Of a DNA stretch of 43,401 nt, positions 11,225-23,771 are shown piece by piece (the first letter of the stretch is position 1; the number at the start of each line of letters is the position of its first letter). The DNA is taken from contig JAYMSP010000701.1 of NCBI GenBank assembly GCA_036897095.1, forward strand, positions 1 through 43,401. Direction: 5' to 3'. Origin of the DNA: Plantago elongata (Eukaryota > Streptophyta > Magnoliopsida > Lamiales > Plantaginaceae). The notes under the pieces were generated by a model. That model was not told the DNA's origin. It was given only the letters and a program-made list of their open reading frames with translations, and searched no databases. A program made the translations under genes and the position numbers.

Positions 11225-14200
11225 CTTCCAAATGCTTTAAGCTCCTTTGGTTTCTGCACTATGAAACTGACTTGTTTGAGGTGAGAGCTATGGTAGAAAG
11301 GAAGATGCACCATTGTTTGTGGGCGGTCACCTGGTGTTGTTTCTTAGCAGGCACCTTCAACTATGGGTGGAGATTGAATCTTTCTCGCGTCCAATTTGAT
11401 GCTGGATAACTTACTCCTGGGCTCCATTTGTTGAATTTCTTTTGCTACTTCTTGCCCAAAAGGTGTGGCAAAAGACAAGTCTCAACATTTTATTGTCTTT
11501 GGTTCATCTTGTGTATGTAACGTATCTTATACTGGCCCTTGTAAACAATTTGATGTTGATTTCTGAATACTAAAGCTATATTATCTTCTTGCATGTTCTT
11601 TAGTCTCGTTTTATCCTCAAATTTTGTTGCAAGAGGTGGTGGTGTAAAGCCGAAGGCACATTCTTAGCTTTTCACTCCCAGGAATCGACATAAAGTTTTT
11701 CGCACACAGAGGTAATGTCTGAATAAGAGCTCATGGTTTTTTTTATCAACTATTACCAAGTTGCTATATTGAGAGAAATGGCTGTGCCAACCTGCATCTT
11801 GTCTGGGTGTGTAGAACCGAAATGGTTCTGGCCTGTTGGTAATTGTCACATTGGCCATGGACCCTGTGGTCGATAGTGGTAGTCTTCTGTTTTTCCCATA
11901 CCAATTTAAGTACCCCCAACTGTACTCTTTATTGATGGGATTGTGTCTAATTATGGTTGATGTGGTCTAGGTTAAAGTTTGATTCTGTTCTTAGAAGACC
12001 AATGAACCTAATTTAGCTTGGTATTACTATAATTTCCAGGAGAACGAGTTTCTGCATACGTTTATGTTTTAACTTAATCAACTGTTGCTACAAAAAGCAA
12101 ATACTTTGTTACCGTGTTTTTTGAAATTAAATGACTTTTCTAAAAATATGTTGCTGCAGTAATTCCAAACAAACTAGTTTGTGGAGGTCTTGTGCAAATA
12201 AAATGGAATTGTTTATAACCTGTTTTTTGGTTCCCTGAAGCTTTAAAGAGGTATGTTTAATCAATTGCTGAATGGACTTGTTTTTGGAAATAGTTTTCGT
12301 GGCATTAAGTGTTAATGGTGGCACAGGTTATAGAGATGACGAAATGCTCCTGAATATATTTTCCCCAGATAGTGTACCTTCATTTTCACAAGGTTGATGT
12401 GGTACTGTTGAATTTTCAATTTCTATACACCTTCCCACCCCGAACAAAGAAAGGAAAATCTGGTAAACCAAGATCCAGTTTCTATCCTGAACCGACTTAT
12501 GGTGCCTTAACAATTGCCCATGAGATCTGATTTTTTTGAACTTCTTAGAGTGTCATTCCAACTAAATGCTTACACTTTGAACCAATGTGGAGGTGTCTCC
12601 AGGATAAGGTTTTTTTAACTTCTGATGTCTTGGTTTCTGGACTACACAACACAGTTCACCTAGGAAAAAGGCCTGCACAAGAAACCGAATTACAGATAGA
12701 GTCTTGGTCGATTGTGCTGTAGTAGTTAGACATGGTTAATTAGCTGGGTGGAGTAGTACTTCATATCAGTTTATTTCTAATGTTTGTGTGTGTGCGCGCG
12801 CAAGCGTGTGTTAATCTGGAGTTCTCGTGGCATGCATTATCAATAATGTACTTGCAAACAAGATCACTTCTACTTTTTTTTAGTGGCCAATTGTTGCTTC
12901 GTGCACATCTTCATCTTATTCTATTGGTGGAGTGTATTGAGTACTACTCTTAAGCTGACTCTTTTACTGAGATATGATCAATCGTTGCAACCTTAGATTT
13001 GATTTCAGCAGCCCTTGCCCAACATACTTGTATCTTCTAAGAGATGTTGCGATTGCTCCCCTCTGTTATGACATATGTCATGTGACCTTCAGCCAAGTGA
13101 ATCTGTAGAATGATACAAGTATGTAGTTGCTGTCTTGTGTTCTTGCATAATGATGCTAAAAGGCCAGGGGAAGTTGTACTATTGAACTTGTATTTGTATG
13201 TAGTTGCTCGATCTTCTTTACGGGATCTCTGTTAGATTTTTCTATCATGCATCTCTCGTGTATTGGAGATTATCGATGTTAGACTTGAATCCCTCCCGAC
13301 TCACCTGAATCCACTATTGTGATGCTTGTCTTCTGTATTGAAGGAAGTATAAAGAAAAATTATGCTTAGCTCATCATGTGTATGGGCTAGCATGTCTTGG
13401 CATCCGTAAACAATAAATTTAACGTATCACAATGTCGTCTCATATCTCATCATAAAGCAGAAGTCAGAAACAAGAATGATAGACAATGCAAATCAAATGT
13501 ACATCAGATTTAGATGATGATGCATAAACTCAGAAGTGCTTTAATGTAATCCTGGAAATCTTGAGGAAACTCAGATGGTGACAAATACACATTTTTCAGT
13601 CATGCTCAAAGTGGCAAAAGAAAGATAGGTTTTCGAGTTCAATCTGAGCCACTGCTTTCGTAAGATAGCAGTATCATTATTGCTTTGACACTTGGATATC
13701 CAACCTGTGATCACAGTTAGTTTGCTGTGAACTACAGCGGATGTAAAAGACGTAAGAGGTGTTGCCCTTACAAGGGGGCTGACAGAGTTCAGCATGTATC
13801 TGATACCTGCGGCGAAATGAACATGCTCGGATCTTCTATGAACATAATACCTCGACTTCAAAATCACCTGCAGTGGCATCAAGTTGTATATAATTTCTTC
13901 TCAGTTTTAACCAGGGATTTAGTTGGAGTCTTTTTCACCCAGGCAGTTAAGAACAGACTGCTTGCAGTCCGCAAAAAAGTACAGTTACAGCCCCTGTATT
14001 GGCAAGAAGAAATCAAAGAAACAAAATTTCGAATATTTCTTCCATTTCTCTTTGATGTACGAATCAGATTTTATTTCCCATAGTGGGATACAGCATATCC
14101 ACAAGAACATACATACAGCAACTAATTTTCAAGATCAGCGAAACACTATTGAAATGAATTTTGTAATCTACGCTCCTTGACAACAAGCCAAGAAATCAAT

Positions 14201-14226
14201 TTATGAGCAGTAACTTTAAACAGCTG
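11225..14226. other. Convergent 3' region between CDKG2 and LOX, no gene seen
   Basis: About 3 kb between two convergent genes. The first ~350 bases look like CDKG2 3' UTR. The rest is less AT-rich than the deserts elsewhere but has no reading frame with family resemblance, and I could not build a spliced gene. It contains a short GT/GC run at 12784-12810. The last few hundred bases should be LOX 3' UTR. A non-coding transcript or an extended, spliced 3' UTR is possible but unsupported. Confidence 0.6.
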
Positions 14227-17200
14227 TCAAATGGAAATGCTGTTCGGAATACCTCGTCCCGTTACACCAGGAGCAGACGACGGTAACAGCAATTCGTAAG
14301 GAGGAACGCCAGCTCCATTTCTGTTCCTTAGTTGCACATCTGAATTCCTCAGATGAATGATTCTTTCAATCTCATCCAACTTGACTGAGAAGTTTTCAAA
14401 CAGTTTCAGGACGTCAGGATCGTTAAACTTCGGTCTGTGAACTTCGTGTAACTGGTTCACGTACTCTTCATCAGGAGAATGGGTTGATAAAGTGTCTTGA
14501 ACTGCCATAACTTTTGTGGCTTGGAGCTTAGTTGGCAAAGATGTCAAGAATGTGTATTCTGGGCTTTGGAGGAGCTTCTGGTAGTCAGGATCGCCTACTT
14601 GAGGAATGAGCTTTCGCATGAGTGTGGGGCGGTTAGGAGGGTATCCACCGAACGGGTACTGGCCAAAGTTTATAGCTGCGTGTTGACCTGATGCTGTCCA
14701 AATCATGATTGAGAGTATATTGGACAAGTCGTCTTGAGTTTTGAGATTGGGCCACCATGGCTCGTTTCTTTTGTCGTGGTGGCCTTTGTACTTGATATCG
14801 GACCACCAGGATTGGAGCTCGATATCGGTTGAAATTGAGTTTGGCTCGGAATAGTAGTGCTCCACGTAAGATTCTACCAGTTCTTTGATAGCGGACCATA
14901 TGAGAAGCCCGTCTGCGGCATAAGGATAGTCTTCAATCAGTAGTTTGACACCACCAGGTACCGATGGATCCTCCACAGCCATACCCCTACAAGGATTATT
15001 TGGAAGGCGAAGCAACCCGAGTTACTAAATTTCCAGATAAAATCTCATGCAAGGACGATATCAGCGGTTATGCAGAGTAGGGGCACAAGCCTTACCTTCG
15101 AATTAGATCTGCTGGTAGCGCTTCCATGTCAAATCGCCAAGAGCTTTTGTAAGCGGCAGAGCTGATTTCCATCGAATACCCTCCTGGGCTGAAACAAGCC
15201 TCGATGATTCCACCACCATTTATCAAGCTTTGCCTTGCAAGAGCATTGATTTCCATCGTGTAGCGCATATGGGGATGCAGCAGTTTATAAATCGGGTGCA
15301 GTGAGCTAAGCTGTCTATTTGTAGCGATAATGTAAGGCTCCATACAAGCATGAGTCTTCAACCTGCAAATCATCATATTACATTCTGCATTTCCAAGCAG
15401 TGATTTCTATAAAGCATTTTTAAATCTTGTGTGTAGTCTGCTTAACTAATGCTGTTAGGTCTTACCAGTGGTTCACAAGCTGATGCACGCCAGCATCGTT
15501 GGAGCACACGTGTGCTTTAGCCAGATTCCAAATCCAGTGAGTCGTAGCATCATGCCCATGAGTATAGATGAACTTGTTTCTTGGATGCGAATCTGTTGGG
15601 GGAAGTGATAGCTCAATCACAATTGGCAGGAGATTACCAATTTCAGAAAAGTAGTAGATTGTCCTCGAGGCATAAGCTTTTCTATCAGGCAAGGCGTTCA
15701 TCTTTCCAATGAAGGGCAGAAGTATGTCATGATAGTCGAGTATAAACAACCTTTTCTGAGTTATTGCCTGTAAACCCAAGATGAATATTATCAATGAGAA
15801 ATGACACCAGAAGGACGAAATGTGACATGAGTTTAAGCACCATTACCTCTTCAACAGTGATCCCTTTAAGCTCTCTCTGTATTATTTCCCTGGTGATTGC
15901 AGACTCAGGTGCACCGTATTCTGAAGGATCTAGTTCGCTTAGAATCGGAAGTTCCTGAGAACAATTGTACACCATTCAGTAAGTCACTATAACAAGTTTA
16001 TAGCCTTGTTACATACCTTCAGCACAATGAAATGAAGCATACCTTCAGCAGCTGAATGTTCACCGGGTTTACTCCAGCCAATGTCTGGCGAGCAAACTCG
16101 ATATCTCTAATCCATGAAAATCTGTCACCTATTGTTAAACGCAGAATGCCGATTAGAGATCATGCAGCAATACCAAGAAATGAAAGAGCAAGAAGTCAAC
16201 ACAACAGCCGACTGTGAAGCTTCATAAAGTATCAAGTGCACGGTATAGAGTTCTTACGCTTAATAATGGCTGGTATTTCATACTTGAGCAACGTATCACC
16301 CACCGTAAACAGTTGGTTCATCAATTTGGCCATGAACGGGTTCTGTTTGCCTGTTTCTTTCTCTACTTCTTTTAACAGGACACCGTTATTGTACAGATCA
16401 TCAATGTCCGAGAAGTTGGTGAAGGGAATATCAGTTTTTGCCAACGTAGAGATGATCAGAGGCATCAAGTTGTGGAAAAGAGCCTTAATTCTCCCCGCTG
16501 TGAATGTGTTCTGCTTAGTCTCCTCAAAGGTCTCGTCTCGAGGAACATATACAGGGTCTGGTTTCTCAATTCTACTCTCCGTGAGAGGATCTGGAAGACA
16601 TTAAATCAACCAAATATCAGTCACATCCACAAAGAAAGAAATGAACCACTTACATCCTATTCCTATGCGACGTACATTGCCTTGTCAACGCAATGTGTTA
16701 CGTATAGTCGTATACCTGTTTTAGTCGGAGGTCGACCAGTCCGACATCTCCTTGGATACGGCCTCTCTTCAGTGCCTAACACCGGCCTAGCTAAATCATC
16801 ACTTTTATCCGGATTACCCAAATCATTATAAACATCATAATCATATACTCTCTCGTGAAGCTTCCGCTCTCCTTTCCCATTACCACGGAGACTCAACAAG
16901 TCCTCACGTCGAAGATCCTTAATCCCAAGTGGCGTCTGAGAAGGAAGATACGCCTATATCCAAACAAACAACAAATGAGATAAATCAAAACTGGCAATGC
17001 CTTATAATTTGAACACAGCAATTGATGCTCTGCATACTTGATTCTTGAAAATAATTCTACTCTCAGGATTATCCTTTCTCGAATGAATCCACGTATCGGC
17101 CCAGAAGAACACAGGACTACCGAATCCATGAACCACAATCTCCAACAGGAAGAGCTCTTTGTCATGGAAATTGGTAACTAGGATAGCTCCAGGCTCCCCG

Positions 17201-18236
17201 AAATCAGGTGGAACTGTCAAATCCGCACCGTACTCGACTACGTAAGGATCGTTCGATAGCTTGGGTGACCATCCCTTTACAAAAAACTCTGCTATCTTCC
17301 CTGAGTTTGTAGCTAAGAAAAGAAAACAAGTTTAAAACTCTCGCAGCTGTAAACTAACCGTTCTCAAATAAGCATTGTGATGTCAACTGTCATGTAATCA
17401 ATGATGCATCAAGCATAAAAAAAAAAAATTAACAACTTGAGAAAGTTGATTCTCCTTTTATGCTCCTTTTTAATCAATAGTAAAATAATACTTCATACCA
17501 AACAAAGATCTATGACACAAACACAAACCATGCCATTCACTTAATCACACAACATAATCCATAATTGAGTTTAAAAAGTCACAAAAAAACAGAAAAGCAG
17601 ATCAGCAAAAAGGCAAAAAACCACCTACATCAGAGGTCAACCTATAAGCTTCTTTTTTATTTCTCAGAAGCCATCTAACAAACTATGACTAATGATACAT
17701 TAGCATTGGTGGTACCATCAAACAAACTATAACTCGAGTCATTCACAGTTTCACAGTCTGAATCGAAAACTTGCATAACTGGAAGAGAAGTTCAAAACTA
17801 AAAGAAAATGAGACTTTGATTAGTATTAGTAGTACTAATTACCAGGATCAATATCTTGACTAATGAGCTGAAGAAAGATCCCTCTACCAATCACATTGAT
17901 AAAATTCTCCCACTGATCCTCAATCTTTTCAGTCAACCTTTCCTTCATCTTCCTCCTAATCTTGATCACAGCTCTCACATTCATCTTCCCATTTCCAGAA
18001 GAAGAGCTCACATACCTGTCACTGTCACTAACACTTTCTGCAGCAAGAACACTACTTTCTGCTATTTCCATACCAGACTTGCTATCTCCACTACTGATCA
18101 CAGCCCTTATGTTCAAATCTCTCCTCTTCCTCCCAGCAGATACCCTGAAGTTGCAAAAGCCTGCGGCTTTTTCGGGTGGGAAAAGGCGGGAAGTGGGGTG
18201 GCGGAGGGTGGCGGTTCTTGGCTGAGATGTGATCAT
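14227..18236 (-). CDS. LOX6: Plastid 13-lipoxygenase, LOX6-type
   Basis: Nine exons (18236-17843, 17312-17038, 16953-16716, 16590-16258, 16128-16043, 15954-15847, 15767-15466, 15362-15096, 14986-14227) join in frame to 920 residues. Lipoxygenases add O2 to linolenic acid; 13-LOX products feed jasmonate and green-leaf-volatile synthesis in the chloroplast. The N-terminus ([16 protein letters not shown]...) is Ser/Arg-rich with few acidic residues, like a transit peptide. A PLAT domain follows at ~85-230, then the LOX domain. Iron ligands are all present: H573 and H578 (HQLVNH), H770 and N774 (GQHAAIN), and the terminal I920. C635-F636 stand where 9-LOXs have Thr-Val, indicating 13-specificity. 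The segment [20 protein letters not shown] recalls LOX6 rather than LOX2/3/4. Residue G628 and a duplicated 5' splice site are noted separately. Family is certain; the LOX6 assignment is from motif memory and gene order. Confidence 0.95.
16011..16043 (-). repeat. Duplicated 5' splice site after LOX exon 5
   Basis: On the minus strand GTGCTGAAG|GTATG occurs 26 bases after CTGCTGAAG|GTATG. Both have a good plant donor. The first (exon end 16043) keeps the LOX frame with exon 6. The second (exon end 16017) would add 26 bases and a stop codon after seven residues. Confidence 0.8.
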
Positions 18237-18298
18237 GGTGGTTGTATATTTGGAAGGAAGTGTTAAACTGAAATGGGAAAGGAGTTTTGGGGTTGTAG

Positions 18299-18307
18299 GA
18301 TATATAG
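18299..18307 (-). promoter_or_regulatory. Candidate TATA box of the LOX gene
   Basis: On the minus strand CTATATATC lies about 65 bases before the LOX ATG at 18236. The spacing gives a short leader of ~30-35 bases. No other TATA-like site nearby is better placed. Confidence 0.6.
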
Positions 18308-18309
18308 AG

Positions 18310-19324
18310 TGTGTATATGATGGATTATGGATTAGAAGAAATGAAGACTAGTACAGTTGGGTTGTGATGTGTGTGATGTATATAAAATTGCCATAAGCAT
18401 GGAACAGAGTGATTGACTTCATATGATGATGATATATAGTTCTTCAATATTTATAATTGTGATTTATGAAAGGAATTTACTTGTGTCTGAAAAATAAACA
18501 TATTGCACACTGTTATTTATATAGTCTGAAATAATTCTACACATAAGTTGACATTTAACTTTAATAAAAACTTTGAAATAAAAGTGTGATAAAAAGGGTA
18601 ACTTTAGTGCTAGATTTGTATTTATTACGTGTGTGATACTCCATTCGTCATGTATAATTTTATATATACTTATCATTTTTAAAGGAGAAGTTTTTAGTTT
18701 TGGTATGAGAAAATCTATAAAATTACGCCAGAATCAGGAAATATGTAAGACTTACTGCGAATTAATGTTATGAGTTTATGTGTGTTTGTTGTTGTATATG
18801 AATGAGCATGATCAGTGACCTAGAGCTATCAGGCACTGGCACTGTACTGGACCATTTATAGTGGATCATCATACTGTCAGAGTCCTGGTTTCCCTTATTG
18901 TTCCTTTACGAGCTGGTAAGTGAGGTGGTTTGGCCCGGCCGGAGCGGTCAAACATCAATCCCTTACCGGTCTGAAAGTACATTTAAGGTCGAATATGTGG
19001 ATATAAAGTTAGATTTGTGGACTGGGGCCTAACTTTCAGACCCGCAGATCTGTCTAAGTATTTGAATATTTTGTAAATTCAATTCGAGTTCGAGTTTAAC
19101 AAAATCTCACTTATTTTTTAAAGTCGCTGGAAACTGTACTCATTTTTTTTTCTCTATCCTATATATTGTCAATCCAATTATCTTACATAACTTAATACAT
19201 TACTAAAATTTAAATTTGACTCGATTATTTTATCGAGCTAGTCAAACTTCACCATCCCACCGGATCAGAGTTAGCACTCATTATCATTGAACTCAGTGGC
19301 ACTGGCAGCAACCATCAAGTATAA
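18310..19324. other. LOX upstream region and intergenic DNA
   Basis: AT-rich upstream sequence of the divergently placed desert. It holds a perfect 11-bp inverted repeat GGTCTGAAAGT (18968-18978) / ACTTTCAGACC (19032-19042). No gene is seen. Confidence 0.6.
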
Positions 19325-19438
19325 GGGGTTGTTTGTCATACTGTTCGAGTGACCATTTTTCCACTCAAATCAAACATTTTGTATATAAAAAATTCAATTT
19401 CAGTTAGAAAAAATATCATTCAAATTCTATCACAATCC
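19325..19438 (+). mobile_element. Small inverted-repeat element, copy B
   Basis: Same family as copy A. The left end is GGGGTTGTTTGTCATACTG then TTCGAGTGACCATTTTT; the right end is AAATATCATTCAAATTCTAT then CAC. Reversed, the right end reads GTGATAGAATTTGAATGATA, which matches the left end base for base at most positions. Confidence 0.7.
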
Positions 19439-20625
19439 GTGAAATGTTACTTCAACAATTTCTTTGCCATGTGAAATGGAGTAGTAGTTCATATATAATG
19501 GCGAGCTGCCGGCTGCTCAAATTGTGTTATTGATCATGTTAGGTACAACAATCAATTTTTTACCCTTCGCTTGTTCGATTCGAATGATTATGCGACCAAA
19601 TGTATACCATTAATTTATTGTTACGTGGACGACTTATATAACTCTTAGTTAAAATTTTATATGGATATATTTGATTTCTAGAGTATATAAGAGAGAGTGT
19701 TGTGTGTATGCATATGATTTTTCTACGATTATTTGATTGATCTAATTAATATTGTTTTAGTACTTGACAATCAATTAAAACTCAACTTATATCGAAATTG
19801 ATAACCGACAACTATAAACTCAACTGATTGAATTGTGATGAAGCTTAGAAATATATTTGAATTTTTAATAGTTTCTCCAACTCGAGTAACATAGTGTAGA
19901 AATAAATTTAAAAAATGGCAAAACTCAACAATCGATAGCCAAACAATTTATTAGGAGGGGGTAAGTCACTTAATGAACCCATAATGAAATGATAGTAGAA
20001 AGTATTATGTGCAGTTTCGGACGAGATGATGTATAATTAATTAATTAAATTGTATAATGAATAAATGCTATTAAAATGAGATATAAAATATATATAAAAA
20101 ATAAAATTAAATTGTATAACAAGTTAATGAGTAAAAGAATTGGATTAAATTGCACTAATTGAAATGAAAAAACTAAACTATATTATAAATACTTGTACTA
20201 ACCCGTGGCGATGTCACGGTACATATAGTTTACTTTTAATAATAAATAGAAATTAAATAATAAAATAAATTTATCGAGAAAATGAAGTAGTTAAATTTAT
20301 GTGAACAACGTTGATTGTGATGTTGGTCGGAAGTACATATATATAATCACATTCGGGATCCTAAATTTTAATTGGGATGTAAAATCAATTCTAATCCCGT
20401 CCTGAAATTTAATATGAGAATTTAAAATTTATTTCAAACGGGATCGGAAATTTCGGAAAAAAATCATTTGGGATAGAAATTTTCCCATTATCCCATTCTA
20501 AACGCCCACCTCTACATGTATTCATAACGTCAAGGTGACACTCTACCGCTACGTTATATTCCTTCCCTGCCTTGAGCTGACTAGTACTAAATCATAGCAT
20601 GGAAAGATTCAATATATAGTATTTA
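19439..20625. other. AT-rich intergenic DNA
   Basis: No gene found. Near 20200 the motif CCCGTGGCGATGTCACGG resembles the short GC hairpins seen near ends of several plant transposon families, but no element boundary can be drawn. Confidence 0.6.
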
Positions 20626-20860
20626 CTTTGTCCCATTAATAACGAAATATTTTTCCGTTTTTAACATTATATTAAAGTGAAATAAATTTTCATTTATGAA
20701 AATAATCTCCATAATACAATTCATTTTTAACCATACATTACTGAATCACATGTATTTTATATTCAATTAAAATTTCAAATTCATTCTTAACCACATATCA
20801 CATATTTTTTCTTAAAAAATGTACAAACTTAAATATTTCATTATTAATGAGATGTGGGAG
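20626..20860. mobile_element. Stowaway-like MITE, 235 bp
   Basis: Flanked by TA on both sides (20624-20625, 20861-20862). The left end reads CTTTGTCCCATTAATAACG then AAATATTTTT. The right end, reversed, reads CTCCCACATCTCATTAATAA then TGAAATATTT. The inverted repeat of ~30 bp has mismatches, so this is an older copy. No coding capacity. Confidence 0.8.
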
Positions 20861-21336
20861 TAATATTAATGTATTAATATAATAAATGACAACCATTAGA
20901 CGTGTGTGAGTGTTGAAGTTTTAAAATAATTATTGATATAATTAATTAGTTCAATTATTTTTCTTTAATCTTTGGCGTGTAACCCGTGACATTTTTAATT
21001 TTAATTGTAGGTTAATATTCAATGTCCATATCATGATATTGGAAAGATCCCTCCCTGTCGTTGGTATCACATCACATGAGTTGAGCTCACTGTTTTTGGC
21101 AGTGTATTCTAATGTGTATTCATTTCGATACAATGGAACAAAAAATATTAAAACGTGTTGTTACTTTATAAGATTAAAAGGATATAGAATTCAAAACATT
21201 TTAAATGCTTTGTACATTTATAAGCTTATATTTATTCCAAAGTATTATTTTTTTTTTTTGAAAAATACGTACCTTAAAATCTTTTGAAAGTTTCAAAACT
21301 TCTCTGGATGTTTCTATATCCGAAGTATGTATCTAA
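20861..21336. other. AT-rich intergenic DNA
   Basis: No gene or recognisable element in this stretch. Confidence 0.6.
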
Positions 21337-21448
21337 GGCCCTATTTGTTATACCGCTGAAGCGGCCATCTCTCCACTGAAATCGAACATTTTATACATAA
21401 AAAAATTAATTTTAATTGAAAAAACCACTCAAATTCTATACCAATTGG
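21337..21448 (+). mobile_element. Small inverted-repeat element, copy C
   Basis: Family copy reading GGCCCTATTTGTTATACCG at the left, AATTAATTTTAATTGAAAAA in the centre-right and CCACTCAAATTCTATACC at the right end. It is the best-preserved plus-strand copy. Confidence 0.72.
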
Positions 21449-22653
21449 TCATAAATTATTTTGTTGCTTTCGGTAGTGTTTCGCGATAATAGTACAAGAT
21501 ATTTATTTGGTTTCTTTTACAGACATGTACTTTTCCGAACAGGACAAACTATACTTCACTCTCTTTGTTTTAAGGTTCCATTAATACATTTGGGCATTTC
21601 TACATCTACTCTTGGTTTTGCCCAGATCAGATTACCTCTCCTCTGTTTTATGATATTGGTTATAAACTTATAACTTCAAATAACTTATGTCCTTCTGTTT
21701 CTGCTAACTGTGCAATTTACACCCCTTGGACGGATATCCGTACGCTCATTAGGTGTCCTTCATTAAGGTTTTTATAAGATTCAATCATTCCAAAAAACTT
21801 CATAAATTGTATAGTTAACACGTAATTTTACATGAAAATTTAATATAAAAATTATGTACTTCTAGTAATAAAATGTGTCACTTATAAAGTTAAATAATTT
21901 TGTTATTTGTTAGATATGGTAACTTTGTAATAATGTATAATTATGAAGTTGTGTGGATTGTGAAACGATGAAAAATGGTATATGTATGAAATTATTCGAG
22001 GCGGAGAGAGTATGACATAAGAAGTCCAACTTTCACCCATGATCATTCGGATAACATGGTATATTAACTCGCAGTTAGTCATGTGAAAACACAATAAAAT
22101 AAAAGTATTTTCAGGACAATATCAACTTTCCTTACGCGTATAAATTGAGAAAGAGAGAATTGGAGGACATGGGGATGAGAAAAAATGAAGTATAACATCC
22201 CTCAATTAATGTTGAAAGTTAATTTACCGTTGTTAGTAGAATAATGAACTTTTAAGTTTATGTATTGAAAGTTTTTTGTTAATTGGATAATTTTCATATT
22301 TTGTCAACATAAATGCATGTAAAGTGTAAGATGGTTATATTACATTTTAGCAAAACTGAACCTGGGTTTAACAATATTCAATAAGTTAATGAGAAATTGT
22401 ATTTAAAGCAAACTTCATAGTAACATTTTACTTCTATCTGTTCCAATATTTTCTATTCTGTTTGAGTTGCAGTCCTTATTTCAGTATTTTGTGACAACCA
22501 ATAGATTTGATTTTTATTCAATCTCACATGTTTAGAATACATATAGTTAAGGACAATGGGTCGCGTGCACTTTATGCAATGACATTTGACGACACTATAT
22601 CTTCAAACTTCATGTCTGCCACGATTAATATGCCAAATTGGTCGATCAAGTAT
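21449..22653. other. AT-rich intergenic DNA
   Basis: No gene found. Short reading frames have no recognisable motif. Confidence 0.6.
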
Positions 22654-22756
22654 GGTACTGGTATAGAATTTCGTGGCCTTTTTTAATTAAAAGTGAATTT
22701 TTTATATAAAATATTCAATTTGAGTGGAATGATGTTAGCGGTATAACAAATCTAGA
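22654..22756 (-). mobile_element. Small inverted-repeat element, copy D
   Basis: This is copy C in the opposite orientation: GGTATAGAATTTCGTGG at the left and GAGTGGAATGATGTTAGCGG then TATAACAAAT at the right. Its complement reads TTTGTTATACCGCTAA at the start and AATTCTATACC at the end, as in copy C. Confidence 0.72.
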
Positions 22757-23629
22757 CTACATCTTCCAAATACTATAATGGAGCTGCCTATTCACGTTTG
22801 TTTTTCAGACATTAAAGTCCACACAACTTGAGAGCTGAGACACATGTAATGAATGTTAGATCTGTAGAGGAAAAGTGAAATTGTAGTGGAGAGACTATAG
22901 CAGTCATTTCCCATTGCAAATCATTCGAGAAGCGCGTATTTGTATACTCGGTAAGGCAAAAATAAAGGAGGGTCTATTTACAGACTTTTTGTTGTCTTTT
23001 ATATAGAATATGCAGCATCAAATTTAGAACAAAATTTTAAGTGTGGTCAATTTTAAAACTAAGAGAAGATAAAACTTGTTAATCATGACTCATGAGTGTT
23101 GAACTTCAGTGTCCCACCACCACTCTTGAACCTAAAAACCACTACCACCTCGTCCCACCAAATTTTATATATTTATCATTTTTAACCGTTCCGTCAAACT
23201 TCATAAATTACTAAAAAAAAAAGTTATACCATCACTAACAAATAATGAACAATCTCAATTTTAGATCCCTCCCCCCGCTGCTGGGTCTATGACAGAAAGG
23301 TGACGGTAGAAGCAAAGCAACAAGGGATAAACTACTTACTACTGGTCCCTGCCTCAATAAAACACTATTAAGTGTTAAGTGATAGTCTGATAGACGATAA
23401 CCTCATCAATCAATTACAGCTAGGCCATCTTTGTCGTTGATATTATTATACGTGGGGAATGGAGGAGGCATATTTCTAAATGTTGAAAAAGGAACCCGGC
23501 TCCACCCCGATACTGTTATTATTATTACCACCAAATCCCGTTACCAATTTGGGATTGAAAGTTTTCACAAAGTGTGAGGTGAAATGGCGTGGAGAAACAT
23601 TAATATAATTCTGTTGATAGTAGGTCTTA
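22757..23629. other. AT-rich intergenic DNA
   Basis: No gene found. A CCACCACT-rich patch occurs near 23115-23160. Confidence 0.55.
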
Positions 23630-23637
23630 CCGGCCGG

Positions 23638-23763
23638 CAGGGGCGGAGCTAGGGGCAAGCTCTCCCAACCTTGCAATTTTTTATTATAAGTAATATTTTT
23701 AAAAAATTTAAATTTTGACCCTTAATTTTGACTCTCGAGATTGAAATCTGGTGTCCGTTCTTG
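23638..23763. mobile_element. hAT-like MITE, 126 bp, with 8-bp target duplication
   Basis: The element starts CAGGGGCGGAGCTAG and ends CTGGTGTCCGTTCTTG, which is a degenerate inverse of the start (CTAGCTCCGCCCCTG). It is flanked by CCGGCCGG (23630-23637) and CCGGCCGT (23764-23771), an 8-bp duplication with one mismatch. CAGGGGCGGA termini and 8-bp duplications are typical of plant hAT non-autonomous elements. The interior is AT-rich and non-coding. Confidence 0.72.
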
Positions 23764-23771
23764 CCGGCCGT

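Noticed and set aside
13571..14180. Overlapping frames on both strands downstream of LOX
   Set aside because: No family resemblance, mutually antisense, and located where the LOX 3' UTR is expected.
20190..20250. CCCGTGGCGATGTCACGG hairpin as a Helitron 3' end
   Set aside because: No CTRR terminus follows at the required distance and no matching 5' TC end was found.
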